This document shows positions 1-9,231 of a DNA stretch of 64,000 nucleotides, piece after piece. Position numbers and translations under genes: made by a program. The notes under the pieces were generated by a model. The model saw only the letters and a list, made by a program, of their open reading frames with translations, did no database searches and was not told the DNA's origin. The first letter of the stretch is position 1; each line of letters opens with the position of its first letter. Origin of the DNA: Paracoccus hibiscisoli (GTDB lineage Bacteria; Pseudomonadota; Alphaproteobacteria; Rhodobacterales; Rhodobacteraceae); NCBI RefSeq assembly GCF_005048265.1, contig NZ_SUNH01000004.1, forward strand, positions 124,001 to 188,000, given 5' to 3'.

Positions 1-277
1 CATCGCCACGGTCGATGCGGGCTATGCCGACGGCATCCTGCGGTCGCTGTCGGGCAAGGGCGCACATCTGTTCGCGGGCGATATGGCCTGTCCCATCGTC
101 GGGCGCGTGTCGATGGATCTGATCACCGTGGACGTGACCGCGCTGGCGACGGTTCCCGACCGGCTGACGCTGATCGGGCCGCATCAGCCCATCGACCGGC
201 TGGCCGATATCGCCGGAACCATCGGATATGAGGTGCTGACCTCTTTGGGGCTGCGCTACGACCGGACCTATCTGTGA
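1..277 (+). CDS. alr: Alanine racemase, C-terminal part (cut by window edge)
   Basis: PLP enzyme that interconverts L- and D-alanine for peptidoglycan. Only about 91 C-terminal codons are present, read in frame from base 2. They contain GYADG, the motif around the second catalytic tyrosine of the family, followed by [13 protein letters not shown], typical of the C-terminal beta domain. The stop TGA overlaps the GTG start of the next gene as GTGA, so the permease downstream is probably translationally coupled. The N-terminal PLP-lysine barrel lies outside the window. Confidence 0.9.
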   Translation, partial: IATVDAGYADGILRSLSGKGAHLFAGDMACPIVGRVSMDLITVDVTALATVPDRLTLIGPHQPIDRLADIAGTIGYEVLTSLGLRYDRTYL

Positions 278-1038
278 CCCCCATCCGCGCGATCGGACGG
301 CCCGCCCTTGCTGCGACCCGCGCCATCGGGGCGGTGGCGCTGTTCGCGCTGCGCGGTCTGGCGGGGCTGGGGCCGGGAAGCGGGGCGGCCATCGCGCGCC
401 AGCTGGTCCAGATCGGCTGGCTGTCGCTGCCGGTCGTGGGGCTGACGGCGCTGTTCACCGGCGCGGCGCTGGCGCTGCAGATCCATTCGGGCGGCGCGCG
501 GTTCCAGGCCAGCGACGTGGTGCCCGCCATCGTGGCCATCGGCATGGTGCGCGAGCTGGGCCCGGTCCTGGGCGGGCTGATGGTTGCGGCGCGCGTCGCC
601 AGCGCCATCGCGGCCGAGATCGGCACCATGCGCGTCACCGAACAGATCGACGCGCTGGTCACGCTGTCGGCCGATCCAATGCGCTGGCTGGTCACGCCGC
701 GCCTGTGGGCGGGGATGCTGTGCGTGCCGGTGCTGGTCGCGGTGGGCGACATCATCGGCATCATGGGCGGCTGGCTGGTGGGAACGACCTCTCTCGGCTT
801 CAATTCGGCCAGCTATATCGCCAACAGCTGGGCCTATCTGGAGGCCTGGGACGTCACCTCGGGGCTGATCAAGGGCGCGGTCTTTGGGCTGGTGGTTACG
901 CTGTCGGGCTGCTGGTTCGGGATGCGCGCGGGACGCGGCGCCGCGGGCGTGGGCCGCGCGGTGACCAATGCGGTCGTCGCCGCCGCCGTGGGGATCCTGG
1001 CGGCCAATTTCGTTCTGACGGGGCTGTTTTTCGAATGA
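274..1038 (+). CDS. mlaE: MlaE-family ABC transporter permease (lipid trafficking)
   Basis: Inner-membrane permease of 254 residues, of the MlaE/YrbE family that moves phospholipids between inner and outer membrane with an MlaF ATPase. The family signature [20 protein letters not shown] is followed by the conserved [15 protein letters not shown] stretch around residues 93-128, and about five hydrophobic segments are visible. The start is a GTG overlapping the alr stop, and the stop overlaps the start of the ATPase gene (ATGA). No MlaD substrate-binding protein is seen directly downstream, so that partner must be elsewhere. Confidence 0.88.
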   Translation: MTPIRAIGRPALAATRAIGAVALFALRGLAGLGPGSGAAIARQLVQIGWLSLPVVGLTALFTGAALALQIHSGGARFQASDVVPAIVAIGMVRELGPVLGGLMVAARVASAIAAEIGTMRVTEQIDALVTLSADPMRWLVTPRLWAGMLCVPVLVAVGDIIGIMGGWLVGTTSLGFNSASYIANSWAYLEAWDVTSGLIKGAVFGLVVTLSGCWFGMRAGRGAAGVGRAVTNAVVAAAVGILAANFVLTGLFFE

Positions 1039-1760
1039 TCACGCTGCGCGGCCTGACCAAGTCCTTTGGCGACAAGCCCGTTTTGGACGGGATCGACCTC
1101 AGCGTCGCGCAGGGAGAGAGCCTGTGCGTCATCGGCCAGTCCGGCACAGGCAAATCGGTGCTGCTGCGCTGCATCCTGGGGCTAGCGGCGCCCGATGCGG
1201 GCCAGGTGCTGTGGCAGGGCGCACCGCTGGACCGGCGGCGGTTCATGGCGCAGTTCGGGATGCTGTTTCAGGGCGCCGCACTGTTCGACAGCCTGACGGT
1301 CTGGCAGAACGTGGCGTTCCGGCTGCGCCAGCGCATGGACGACCGCCGCGCCCGCGCCATCGCGCTGGACAAGCTGGCGCGCGTGGGGCTGGGGCCGGAG
1401 GTGGCCGACCTGATGCCGGCAGAGTTGTCCGGCGGCATGGCGAAGCGCGTGGGCCTGGCCCGCGCCATCGCCGATGATCCGGCGGTGATTTTCTTCGACG
1501 AGCCCACCACCGGGCTGGACCCGATCCGCGCGCGGGCCATCGACGCGCTGATCCGCGGCATCGTGACCGAGACCGGGGCCACCGCCATCACCATCACCCA
1601 TGACATGGACAGTTGCCGCATCATCGGCGACCGCGTGGCGCTGCTGGCGCAGGGGCGGATCGCGCATGACGGGCCGGTCCGCGACATGGATCGCGCGCCC
1701 GCGCTGGCCGCTTTTCTGGGCAGGGTGCCCCTGCATGGGGGGCCGGATGCCGCGTCGTGA
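1035..1760 (+). CDS. mlaF: MlaF-family ABC transporter ATP-binding protein
   Basis: ATPase partner of the preceding permease, 241 residues. Walker A is GQSGTGKS, the ABC signature reads LSGGMAKRVGLARAI, and Walker B is AVIFFDEPTTGLDP with a following H-loop THDMDS. The start ATG is chosen because it forms a 4-nt ATGA overlap with the permease stop and gives the family's usual length. A longer in-frame opening begins at 705, but it would lie inside the permease gene and has no ABC homology. Confidence 0.9.
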   Translation: MITLRGLTKSFGDKPVLDGIDLSVAQGESLCVIGQSGTGKSVLLRCILGLAAPDAGQVLWQGAPLDRRRFMAQFGMLFQGAALFDSLTVWQNVAFRLRQRMDDRRARAIALDKLARVGLGPEVADLMPAELSGGMAKRVGLARAIADDPAVIFFDEPTTGLDPIRARAIDALIRGIVTETGATAITITHDMDSCRIIGDRVALLAQGRIAHDGPVRDMDRAPALAAFLGRVPLHGGPDAAS

Positions 1761-1892
1761 TGCAACCTTTGCGCCGGTGCCGCCGTTCTGCCACAAACAG
1801 GGGCAGGTCCGCCCGAAAGCTGACCAACATCAACTTGTGCGAATCCGACGCGCTTGCCACCATGATCATACCCCTCTGACCAGGAGAGACAT

Positions 1893-2969
1893 TTGGGCCT
1901 GACCCCGACGCCACCCGTCACCGCACCTTCGGCCGAAACCCTGCTGGAATTTCCCGACAACCGGTTGCTGATCGACCTGTGCGGTCCCAACGACCGCCAT
2001 CTGGCCCGGATCGAGGAGGCGCTTGGCGTTCATATCCTGCGCCGCGGCAACCAGATCGCCGTGGTCGGCGGCCCTGAGGCCCAGGCCGAGGCCGCGACCC
2101 TGCTGCAGGGCCTCTATGCGCGGCTGGAACAGCACCGCCCCGTCGGCCCCGATGAGGTCGAGGCCGCGTTGCGCATGGGCGTTGAGCCCGCAGCCGACGT
2201 CACCCCCGCCGAACAGCTGGAGATGTTCGCCCAGGGCAATTACGAGCTGCGCACCCGCAAGAAATCGGTCGAGCCGCGCACGGATGCGCAAAAGGCCTAT
2301 GTCCGGTCGCTGTTCCAGAACGAGCTGGCATTCGGCATCGGGCCTGCGGGCACGGGCAAGACCTATCTGGCGGTGGCCGTGGGCGTGACCATGCTGATCG
2401 GCGGGCATGTCGACAAGATCATCCTGTCGCGCCCCGCGGTCGAGGCGGGCGAACGGTTGGGCTTTCTGCCCGGCGACATGAAGGAGAAGGTCGATCCTTA
2501 CATGCAGCCGCTGTATGACGCGCTGAACGATTTCCTGCCCGGCAAGCAGATGCAGAAGCTGATGGAGGAAAAGCGCATCGAGATCGCGCCGCTGGCCTTC
2601 ATGCGCGGGCGCACCCTGTCGCGCGCCTTCGTGGTGCTGGACGAGGCGCAGAACGCCACCAGCATGCAGATGAAGATGTTCCTGACCCGACTTGGCGAAG
2701 GCTCGCGCATGGTCATCACGGGCGATCGCACCCAGATCGACCTGCCGCGCGGGATGATGTCGGGGCTGATGGACGCCGAAAAGATCCTCAAGGACGTCAA
2801 GGGCATCAGCTTCAGCTATTTCACCGCCGATGACGTCGTGCGCCACCCGCTTGTCGCGCGCATCATCAAGGCGTATGAGATCGAGGACAATGCCGCCCTT
2901 GCCCGCGGCGAAACAGAGGAGCCGCGCGGCCAGTATGTCCCGCGCCGCGCGTTCAGAAACGATGCCTGA
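1893..2969 (+). CDS. phoH: PhoH family ATPase (YbeZ type)
   Basis: Cytosolic nucleotide-binding protein of 358 residues; YbeZ-type PhoH proteins are linked to RNA metabolism and are usually encoded beside ybeY, as here. Walker A GPAGTGKT sits at residues 150-157 and Walker B VVLDEAQN at 247-254; residues 15-90 resemble the N-terminal KH-like region. The start is a TTG with a strong AGGAGA ribosome binding site a few bases upstream; no ATG fits as well. The end overlaps ybeY by 8 nt. The 132-bp gap before it separates it from the mla genes; no clear promoter was recognised there. Confidence 0.9.
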   Translation: MGLTPTPPVTAPSAETLLEFPDNRLLIDLCGPNDRHLARIEEALGVHILRRGNQIAVVGGPEAQAEAATLLQGLYARLEQHRPVGPDEVEAALRMGVEPAADVTPAEQLEMFAQGNYELRTRKKSVEPRTDAQKAYVRSLFQNELAFGIGPAGTGKTYLAVAVGVTMLIGGHVDKIILSRPAVEAGERLGFLPGDMKEKVDPYMQPLYDALNDFLPGKQMQKLMEEKRIEIAPLAFMRGRTLSRAFVVLDEAQNATSMQMKMFLTRLGEGSRMVITGDRTQIDLPRGMMSGLMDAEKILKDVKGISFSYFTADDVVRHPLVARIIKAYEIEDNAALARGETEEPRGQYVPRRAFRNDA

Positions 2970-3459
2970 CGAGATCACCGTCGATTGCGTCATCGAGGAT
3001 GACCGATGGCAGGCCGCCGGTCTTGAGGACCTGGCGGCCCGCGCCGTCCAGGCCGCGCTGGACCATCACGACCTGACCGGAGAGGTCGTCATCATGGGCT
3101 GCGACGATGCCCGCATCGCCGCGCTGAACGCCGATTTCCGCGGCAAGCCGCGCGCGACCAACGTGCTGTCCTGGCCCTCGGTCGAGCATCTGCCCCACGC
3201 CCCCGGCGCCATGCCCGAGCTGCCCGACGAGGAGGAACTGGGCGACATTGCCATCGCCTATGACACCTGTCTGGCCGAGGCCCGCGCCCAAGGCAAGCCG
3301 ATGGATCACCACGTCCAGCACCTGCTGGTCCATGCCACGCTGCATCTGCTGGGCTATGACCACCAGACCGATCCCGATGCCGAGCGGATGGAGGCGGTCG
3401 AACGCACCGTCCTGTCCGCCCTTGGCATTCCCGACCCCTACCAGGAGAAAGACCGATGA
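2962..3459 (+). CDS. ybeY: Endoribonuclease YbeY (16S rRNA maturation)
   Basis: Metal-dependent single-strand RNase that acts in 16S rRNA 3' end processing and ribosome quality control. 165 residues. The diagnostic three-histidine metal site HATLHLLGYDH lies at residues 124-134. The ATG at 2962 is chosen because it begins the conserved region and overlaps the phoH reading frame end by 8 nt; the stop overlaps the corC start by 4 nt. The phoH-ybeY-corC order is common in proteobacteria and supports coupled translation. Confidence 0.95.
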   Translation: MPDEITVDCVIEDDRWQAAGLEDLAARAVQAALDHHDLTGEVVIMGCDDARIAALNADFRGKPRATNVLSWPSVEHLPHAPGAMPELPDEEELGDIAIAYDTCLAEARAQGKPMDHHVQHLLVHATLHLLGYDHQTDPDAERMEAVERTVLSALGIPDPYQEKDR

Positions 3460-4385
3460 ATTCCGACAGCCGATTATCCGCCACGGCCCCTGACCCTCAC
3501 GTCGAGGAGACCCCGGCGATCGCCGTGGACGGTGGTGGAGGAGAGGGCCGCGAGGCTGGAAACGGAAAGGGCTTCTTCGGTCGCGTGCTGTCGGCCCTGA
3601 CGGGGTCGGAGGCCGGTTCGGATGAGGACGGTCAGGACCGCCATGTCGTCGGCACCCCCGGCCTGGGCAACCTGCGCCGGATGCGCGTCGATGACGTGGC
3701 CATCCCCAAGGTCGAGATCGTGGCCGCGCCGGTGAACCTGTCGCTGGAGGATTTGGTCGAGATGTTCCGCGAACACGGATTCTCGCGCATGCCGGTGTTT
3801 CGCGGCACGCTGGACAGCCCGCTTGGGCTGATCCACCTCAAGGATCTGGCGCTGAAGCACGGGTTCGGCGCGGGCGGCAAGTTCACGCTGCGCCCGATGC
3901 TGCGTCCGTTGCTCTATGTGCCGCCCTCCATGCCCATCGGGGTGCTGCTGCAGCAGATGCAGACCAAGCGCATCCACATGGCGCTGGTCATCGACGAATA
4001 TGGCGGCGTCGACGGGCTTGTCACCATCGAGGATCTGATCGAGCAGGTCATCGGCGAGATCGAGGACGAGCATGACGAGGATGAGGGCGGCCTGTGGGTC
4101 CATGAAAAGACCGGCCAGTGGCTGGTCCAGGCCCGCGCCCCCGTCGATGCCGTCGAGGCCGAGACCGGCCTGCGTCTGGCGGGCGAGGATGACGAGGATG
4201 TCGACACGCTTGGCGGCCTGATCTTCATGCTGGCGGGGCGCGTGCCGCTGCGCGGCGAGGTCATCGCCCATCCGTCGGGTGCCGAGTTCGAGGTGGTCGA
4301 TGCCGATCCGCGCCGGCTCAAGCGGATCCGCCTGCGCATGCCCAGCATTGCGACCCCCTCGGATCGCAAGACCGACGCCGCGTGA
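3456..4385 (+). CDS. corC: CBS-domain protein of the CorC/HlyC family
   Basis: 309 residues: a variable acidic N-terminus (about 1-65), two CBS domains (about 66-190, ending in DEYGGVDGLVTIEDLIEQV), a run of Asp/Glu, and a C-terminal CorC_HlyC domain (about 215-295). CorC-type proteins are tied to magnesium/cobalt handling or, in alphaproteobacteria, to membrane functions next to lnt. No transmembrane DUF21 domain is present, so this is the short soluble form. It is the last gene of the phoH-ybeY-corC run and converges on the hydrolase gene with a 3-bp gap. Confidence 0.88.
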   Translation: MNSDSRLSATAPDPHVEETPAIAVDGGGGEGREAGNGKGFFGRVLSALTGSEAGSDEDGQDRHVVGTPGLGNLRRMRVDDVAIPKVEIVAAPVNLSLEDLVEMFREHGFSRMPVFRGTLDSPLGLIHLKDLALKHGFGAGGKFTLRPMLRPLLYVPPSMPIGVLLQQMQTKRIHMALVIDEYGGVDGLVTIEDLIEQVIGEIEDEHDEDEGGLWVHEKTGQWLVQARAPVDAVEAETGLRLAGEDDEDVDTLGGLIFMLAGRVPLRGEVIAHPSGAEFEVVDADPRRLKRIRLRMPSIATPSDRKTDAA

Positions 4386-4388
4386 CGG

Positions 4389-5327
4389 TCAGCTGGCGTC
4401 GAAACGCGCCAGCATCGCCTCGTAGAACCGCTCCCTCAGGGGGTCGGTCTCCATCAGGATCTCGTGGCGGGCGCCGGGGATCTCCAGCAGTTCCGATTGC
4501 GGCCAGCGCGCAGCGCGGTCGCGGATGGCCTGCGGCGAGACGACCCTTTCCTCGGACCCGAGCGACACCAGCATCGGCACCTCAGGCGAGGCGATGCGCG
4601 ACAGCCGCGCGCATTCGTTCAGCGCGCGGCTGACCCAGTCGAAGGTCGCGCCGCCGATGGTCAGGTCGGGCCAGGCCACGGCCTCGCGCACCAGGCGCGC
4701 CCATTCGTCACCGTTGCGCGTCAGCAGGTTGGCGTTGAAGCTCTCGTCCAGCGGATAGGTCGTGGCCGCGCCTCCGCTGCCGGGGGCGGTGAACCCGCCG
4801 CGCCCCACGCGCCCGGCCAGATAGGCGATGCCAATGGCCAGCCCCTGCTGCACCCGGCGCAGGTTGATGCCCCACATCGGCGCCGAGAACACCGCGCTCT
4901 GGACCGGCAGGCCGCCTTCCAGCGCGGCCAGCCCGATGCAGCCGCCCATCGAATGAGCCAGCAGGTGCCAGGGGCGGGGCAGGTCCAGGTCGCGTGCCGC
5001 GACCAGCATCTCGACCACGTCGCGCTGATAATCGGCAAAATCGCGGATATGGCCGGGGCGCGGATTCGGCTGCAGCCGGTCCGACATGCCTTGGCCGCGC
5101 CAGTCGATGCACAGCACGTCATAACCCTCGGCCATCAGGCGATGGGCGACGGGGGCGTATTTCTCGATGTATTCGGTGCGGCCGGGGAACAGCAGCACGC
5201 TGCCGCGCCCGCCCTCGGCCGACCAATGCGCGACGCGCAGGCGGACCCCGTCATCCGCCCGCGCCCAAAAGGCGCGGGCGGGCTGCGACCGGTCGTCGGG
5301 CAGCTGATGGAACGGGGCCTCCTGCAT
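4389..5327 (-). CDS. Alpha/beta hydrolase, lysophospholipase-like
   Basis: 312-residue serine hydrolase of the monoacylglycerol lipase/PldB group. The nucleophile elbow is AHSMGG with Ser126; the catalytic histidine is likely His288 in PGARHEIL near the C-terminus. LLFPGRTEYIEKY at about 45-57 matches the oxyanion-hole strand of lysophospholipase L2. No signal peptide is visible, so it is probably cytoplasmic. It follows the SCP2-domain gene with 5 bp between them on the same strand, suggesting one transcript of lipid-related function. The natural substrate cannot be read from sequence. Confidence 0.82.
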   Translation of the reverse strand: MQEAPFHQLPDDRSQPARAFWARADDGVRLRVAHWSAEGGRGSVLLFPGRTEYIEKYAPVAHRLMAEGYDVLCIDWRGQGMSDRLQPNPRPGHIRDFADYQRDVVEMLVAARDLDLPRPWHLLAHSMGGCIGLAALEGGLPVQSAVFSAPMWGINLRRVQQGLAIGIAYLAGRVGRGGFTAPGSGGAATTYPLDESFNANLLTRNGDEWARLVREAVAWPDLTIGGATFDWVSRALNECARLSRIASPEVPMLVSLGSEERVVSPQAIRDRAARWPQSELLEIPGARHEILMETDPLRERFYEAMLARFDAS

Positions 5328-5332
5328 GCGGC

Positions 5333-5617
5333 TCAGGACAGTTTCTGACCCAGCTGCATGGCCACGCCCATGTTGCCGTCGATCTTCAGCTTGCCCATCA
5401 TGAAGGCGGTGGCCGGGTTCACGTCGCCGTTCATGATGCCCTCGAAGGTCTCGCGGCTGGCGGTCAGGGTCACTTCGGCCTCGTCGTCGCCGGCGCGCAC
5501 GCCGGATTCGTCGATCATGATCGCGCCTTCGTCCTTGATCACGAACTTGGCGGTGCTGTCGAAGCTGTCGATCTTCTCGCTCAGCTTCTCGACGGCCTTG
5601 GTCACGACTTCGCTCAT
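5333..5617 (-). CDS. SCP2 sterol-carrier domain protein
   Basis: Small acidic protein of 94 residues made of a single SCP2 domain, a hydrophobic-pocket fold that binds lipids or acyl-CoAs. The C-terminal half carries FEGIMNGDVNPATAFMMGKL, the usual SCP2 signature. Stand-alone SCP2 proteins are common in Rhodobacteraceae and have no settled function. It lies just upstream of the lysophospholipase-like gene, so it may present lipid to it; that is inference. The start codon follows AGGAGACGTGAA on the minus strand, a good ribosome binding site. Confidence 0.85.
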   Translation of the reverse strand: MSEVVTKAVEKLSEKIDSFDSTAKFVIKDEGAIMIDESGVRAGDDEAEVTLTASRETFEGIMNGDVNPATAFMMGKLKIDGNMGVAMQLGQKLS

Positions 5618-5678
5618 TTCACGTCTCCTGATGCGCTTTGTCTGGCGCCCGACCGGCGGGCCGGGTTACACCATCCCT

Positions 5679-6260
5679 ATGAACGCGATCCGCCTGATTT
5701 TCCACTCTGCCGTCACGGCATTGCGTCACAACCTTCTGACGATTTTCCTCGTTTTGGCAAGCGTCATGCCGGGCTACGCGGCAGGGCAGGGGCTGGACGA
5801 CGCCTTCGCCCGCCTGGCCAACCCCGAGGGCGAGGGCTGGCGCATCGCCGAAAGCGACATCCTGCGCGAATGGTCGCGGTCGGGGTCCCCGGCGATGGAC
5901 CTGCTGCTGCGTCGCGGAGAAACCGCGCTGGACCAGGGCGACCTGGCGGGCGCCATCGGCCATCTGACCGCGCTGACCGACCATGCGCCCGATTTCGCGG
6001 CAGGCTTTCAGGCGCGGGCCGCGGCCTATGCGATGGACGGACAGTTCGGCCCCGCGCTGGAGGATATCCGCCGCGCGCTGTCGCTGGAGCCGCGCCATTT
6101 CGCGGCGCTGACGCAACTGGGCGCGATGCTGGAGGAGATGGGCGAGGATGACCGCGCCCTGGCCGCCTATCGCGCCAGCCTGGCCATCCACCCCCACCAG
6201 CAAGAGGCGATCGACGGTCAGGCCCGTCTGGAACGCAGGCGCACCGGCACCGATATCTAG
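5679..6260 (+). CDS. Secreted TPR-repeat protein
   Basis: 193 residues. The N-terminus has a hydrophobic signal sequence ending near GYAAGQG (about residue 35), followed by helical TPR-type repeats: ALDQGDLAGAIGHLTALTDH, then FGPALEDIRRALSLEPRHF and DRALAAYRASLAIHPHQQEA. TPRs act as protein-interaction scaffolds, so a periplasmic adaptor role is likely. The ATG at 5679 is chosen because it gives the signal peptide. It ends 3 bp before the helicase gene. It is divergent from the SCP2 gene with a 61-bp gap that must hold both promoters. Confidence 0.75.
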   Translation: MNAIRLIFHSAVTALRHNLLTIFLVLASVMPGYAAGQGLDDAFARLANPEGEGWRIAESDILREWSRSGSPAMDLLLRRGETALDQGDLAGAIGHLTALTDHAPDFAAGFQARAAAYAMDGQFGPALEDIRRALSLEPRHFAALTQLGAMLEEMGEDDRALAAYRASLAIHPHQQEAIDGQARLERRRTGTDI

Positions 6261-6263
6261 GGC

Positions 6264-9230
6264 ATGACCATGAGCACGCGCGGGCGGATCACCGCCATTC
6301 TGGGGCCGACCAATACCGGCAAGACCCACACTGCCATCCAGCGGATGCTGAACCACCGATCGGGTGTCATCGGCCTGCCGCTGCGCCTGCTGGCGCGCGA
6401 GGTCTATGACCGGATCGTCGCGGCGCGCGGCCCCTCCGTCGTGGCGCTGGTCACCGGAGAGGAGCGGATCATCCCCGACCGCGTCCAGTACTGGGTCGCC
6501 ACCACCGAGGCGATGCCCGACATCGCCACCGATTTCGTGGCCATCGACGAGATCCAGCTGTGCGCCGATCCGCAGCGGGGCCATGTCTTCACCGACCGCC
6601 TGCTGCATATGCGCGGCACGCTGGAGACGCTGTTCCTGGGCAGCGGCACCATGCGCCCGGCCATCGCGGCCCTGGTCCCCGAAACCCAGTTCGAGCGGCG
6701 CGAGCGGTTCTCGACCCTGACCTGGGCGGGGTCGAAAAAGCTGTCGCGCATGCCCGCGCGCAGCGCCATCGTCGGCTTCAGCGTCGACGACGTCTATGCC
6801 ATGGCCGAGCTGATCCGGCGGCAGAAGGGCGGCTGCGCGGTCGTGATGGGCGCCCTGTCGCCCCGCACCCGCAACGCCCAGGTCGAGATGTATCAGAACG
6901 GCGAGGTCGACTACCTGGTCGCCACTGACGCCATCGGCATGGGCCTGAACCTGGACATCAAGCACGTGGCCTTCAGCGCCACGCACAAGTTCGACGGCAA
7001 GCGCGTCCGCTCGCTGTTCCCGCATGAGATGGGCCAGATCGCAGGCCGGGCCGGGCGGCACACCGAATCCGGCACCTTCGGCGTCACCGGAGAGGCCGAG
7101 CCGCTGGACCCCGGTCTGATCGACGCGCTGGAAAACCACCGCTTTCAGCCGATCAGCCGGTTGATCTGGCGCAACGGTCGTCTGGAATTCGGCAGCATGG
7201 ACCGCTTGGTCGAAAGCCTGGAGGCAGCCCCTGGCCACGAATTGCTGATCCGGGGGCGCGAGGCGGATGACGTGGCGACGCTGAAAATCCTGCGTGAGAT
7301 GCCCGAGATCAAGGACCGCGTGCAGGGCGGCAAGGATGTTCGCCTCTTGTGGGACGTGTGCCGGGTGCCTGATTTCCGGGGCATTTCCGCAATGGAGCAT
7401 GCGACGCTGCTGGCGCGGATCTTTGGCTTTCTGCAGGATGGGCATATCCCGGCGGACTGGCTGGCGCGCGCCATCGAACGCATCGACCGGACGGCGGGGG
7501 ATATCGACGCGATCTCCAAGCGGCTGGCCTATATCCGCACCTGGACCTATGTCGCGCAAAGAACGGGCTGGGTGGCGGACGAAAAGCATTGGCGCGGAGA
7601 GACGCGCGCTGTAGAAGACCGCCTGTCGGACGCGCTGCACGCGGCCCTGACCCAACGATTTGTGGACCGGCGCACATCCGTGCTGCTGCGCCGGCTCAAG
7701 CAGAAGGAGAGCCTCGTGGCCGAAGTGAACGACAAGGGCGAAGTGACGGTCGAGGGCGAATTCGCCGGCCGTCTGGAGGGCTTCCGCTTTCGCCCCGACC
7801 AGACCGCATCGGCGGACGAGGCGCGGATGCTGTCGCGCGCCAGCTATGACGCGCTGAAACCCGAATTCCATCTGCGCGCCGACCGCTTCTACAACGCGCC
7901 TGACACCGAGATGGACTATACCGAGCAGGGCGGCCTGATGTGGGGCAACCAGGCCGTGGGCAAGCTGGTCAAGGGGCCTGACGCGCTGCATCCCGGCGTC
8001 GAGGTGTTCGTCGACGAGGAGGCCGGCCCCGAGATCGCCGACAAGGTCCGCCGTCGCGCCCAGCATTTCATCGACCGCAAGATTGCCGCCCTGTATGAGC
8101 CGCTGCTGACCCTGCAGAAGGACGAGGCGCTGACCGGTCTGGCGCGCGGTTTCGCGTTCCGCATGGTCGAGTCGCTTGGCATCCTGTCGCGTGACGGCAT
8201 CGCCTCCGAGGTCAAGGAGCTGGACCAGGAGGCACGTGGCGCACTGCGCAAGCATGGCGTCCGCTTTGGTCAGTTCACCATCTTCCTGCCCGCGCTGCTG
8301 AAACCCGCGCCGACGCGCCTGCGTCTGGTGCTGTGGTCGCTGCACGAGGGTCTGTCGGAATTCCCCGAAAGCCCGCCGCCGGGTCTGGTCACCATCCCGC
8401 ATCTGCCGGTCGTGCCCGATCAGGTCTATGCGCTGTCGGGCTATCGCCCGGCCGGAGACCGCGCGATCCGCATCGACATGCTGGAGCGGCTGGCCGATCT
8501 GCTGCGCGCGCAGGACACGCGCGGCGGCTTTGAGGCCAATCCCGACATGCTGTCGATCACCGGCATGACGCTGGAGCAGTTCTCGGGGCTGATGCAGGGC
8601 CTGGGCTATTCGGCCGAGCGGGCCGAGCGTCCCAAGGTCAAGACCTCCGAGCCGGTCGCGGTGGTCCCGGCCCCCGAGGGCGAGCCCTCGGACGCGCCCC
8701 TGACCGAAGAGGAATCGGTGCTGGCCGCCGAGACCCGCGCGAAATGGGAGGCCGAGCAGGCCGAAAAGCGTGCGGCAGAGCCGGTGGCCGAGCCTGAGGC
8801 CGTCGCGCAGCCCGACGAGGCCGCGCAGCCCGAGGAGGTCGCAGCCCCCGAGGTCGAGGTCTATTACACCTTCAAATGGGCGCCCAAGCCGCGCGGCAAC
8901 CGTCGCTCCCAGGGCGAGCGTCCGCAAGGCGACCGTCCTCAGGGTGAGCGCCGCGGCCCGCGCCGCGATGGTGCCCCGCGTGAGGGTCAGGCCCGTGACG
9001 GTCAGGCCCGTGATGGCGCCGCACCCGCCGGCGACCACCCGCGTGGCGATGCGCCGCAGGGAGAGCGTCGCGACCGTCAGGGCAAGCCCGGCGGCAAGTT
9101 CGGCGGGCCCAAGAAGCCCGGCGGCAAGCCCGCCCATCAGGGTCCCAAGACGTTCTCGTCGCGCCCCGAGAAGAAGGCCGATCCCGACAGCCCCTTCGCG
9201 ATCCTGGCGCAGCTGAAGGACAAGAGCTGA
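6264..9230 (+). CDS. SUV3-like DEAD/DExH RNA helicase with repetitive basic tail
   Basis: 988-residue superfamily 2 helicase. Walker A GPTNTGKT is at residues 14-21 and motif II is DEIQ at 95-98; the helicase C domain carries VATDAIGMGLNLDI and QIAGRAGRH. This arrangement matches mitochondrial SUV3-type RNA helicases that work with exoribonucleases, and alphaproteobacteria carry such genes. Residues from about 790 are disordered and rich in Ala, Glu and Pro, and about 880-970 hold repeated Gly-Arg-Gln-Pro units typical of RNA-binding tails. The S4 RNA-binding gene follows after 1 bp, consistent with an RNA-related operon. Confidence 0.85.
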   Translation: MTMSTRGRITAILGPTNTGKTHTAIQRMLNHRSGVIGLPLRLLAREVYDRIVAARGPSVVALVTGEERIIPDRVQYWVATTEAMPDIATDFVAIDEIQLCADPQRGHVFTDRLLHMRGTLETLFLGSGTMRPAIAALVPETQFERRERFSTLTWAGSKKLSRMPARSAIVGFSVDDVYAMAELIRRQKGGCAVVMGALSPRTRNAQVEMYQNGEVDYLVATDAIGMGLNLDIKHVAFSATHKFDGKRVRSLFPHEMGQIAGRAGRHTESGTFGVTGEAEPLDPGLIDALENHRFQPISRLIWRNGRLEFGSMDRLVESLEAAPGHELLIRGREADDVATLKILREMPEIKDRVQGGKDVRLLWDVCRVPDFRGISAMEHATLLARIFGFLQDGHIPADWLARAIERIDRTAGDIDAISKRLAYIRTWTYVAQRTGWVADEKHWRGETRAVEDRLSDALHAALTQRFVDRRTSVLLRRLKQKESLVAEVNDKGEVTVEGEFAGRLEGFRFRPDQTASADEARMLSRASYDALKPEFHLRADRFYNAPDTEMDYTEQGGLMWGNQAVGKLVKGPDALHPGVEVFVDEEAGPEIADKVRRRAQHFIDRKIAALYEPLLTLQKDEALTGLARGFAFRMVESLGILSRDGIASEVKELDQEARGALRKHGVRFGQFTIFLPALLKPAPTRLRLVLWSLHEGLSEFPESPPPGLVTIPHLPVVPDQVYALSGYRPAGDRAIRIDMLERLADLLRAQDTRGGFEANPDMLSITGMTLEQFSGLMQGLGYSAERAERPKVKTSEPVAVVPAPEGEPSDAPLTEEESVLAAETRAKWEAEQAEKRAAEPVAEPEAVAQPDEAAQPEEVAAPEVEVYYTFKWAPKPRGNRRSQGERPQGDRPQGERRGPRRDGAPREGQARDGQARDGAAPAGDHPRGDAPQGERRDRQGKPGGKFGGPKKPGGKPAHQGPKTFSSRPEKKADPDSPFAILAQLKDKS
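8911..9063 (+). repeat. Degenerate tandem repeats in the helicase tail
   Basis: The segment encodes repeated Q-G-E/D-R-P and G-Q-A-R-D units. Two 15-bp copies, GTGAGGGTCAGGCCC (8980-8994) and GTGACGGTCAGGCCC (8995-9009), differ by one base, and a third copy begins at 9010. The repeats keep frame and could change copy number by slippage. Confidence 0.7.
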
Positions 9231-9231
9231 G

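Noticed and set aside
1761..1892. A promoter for phoH in the gap after mlaF.
   Set aside because: No pair of hexamers with acceptable spacing was convincing.
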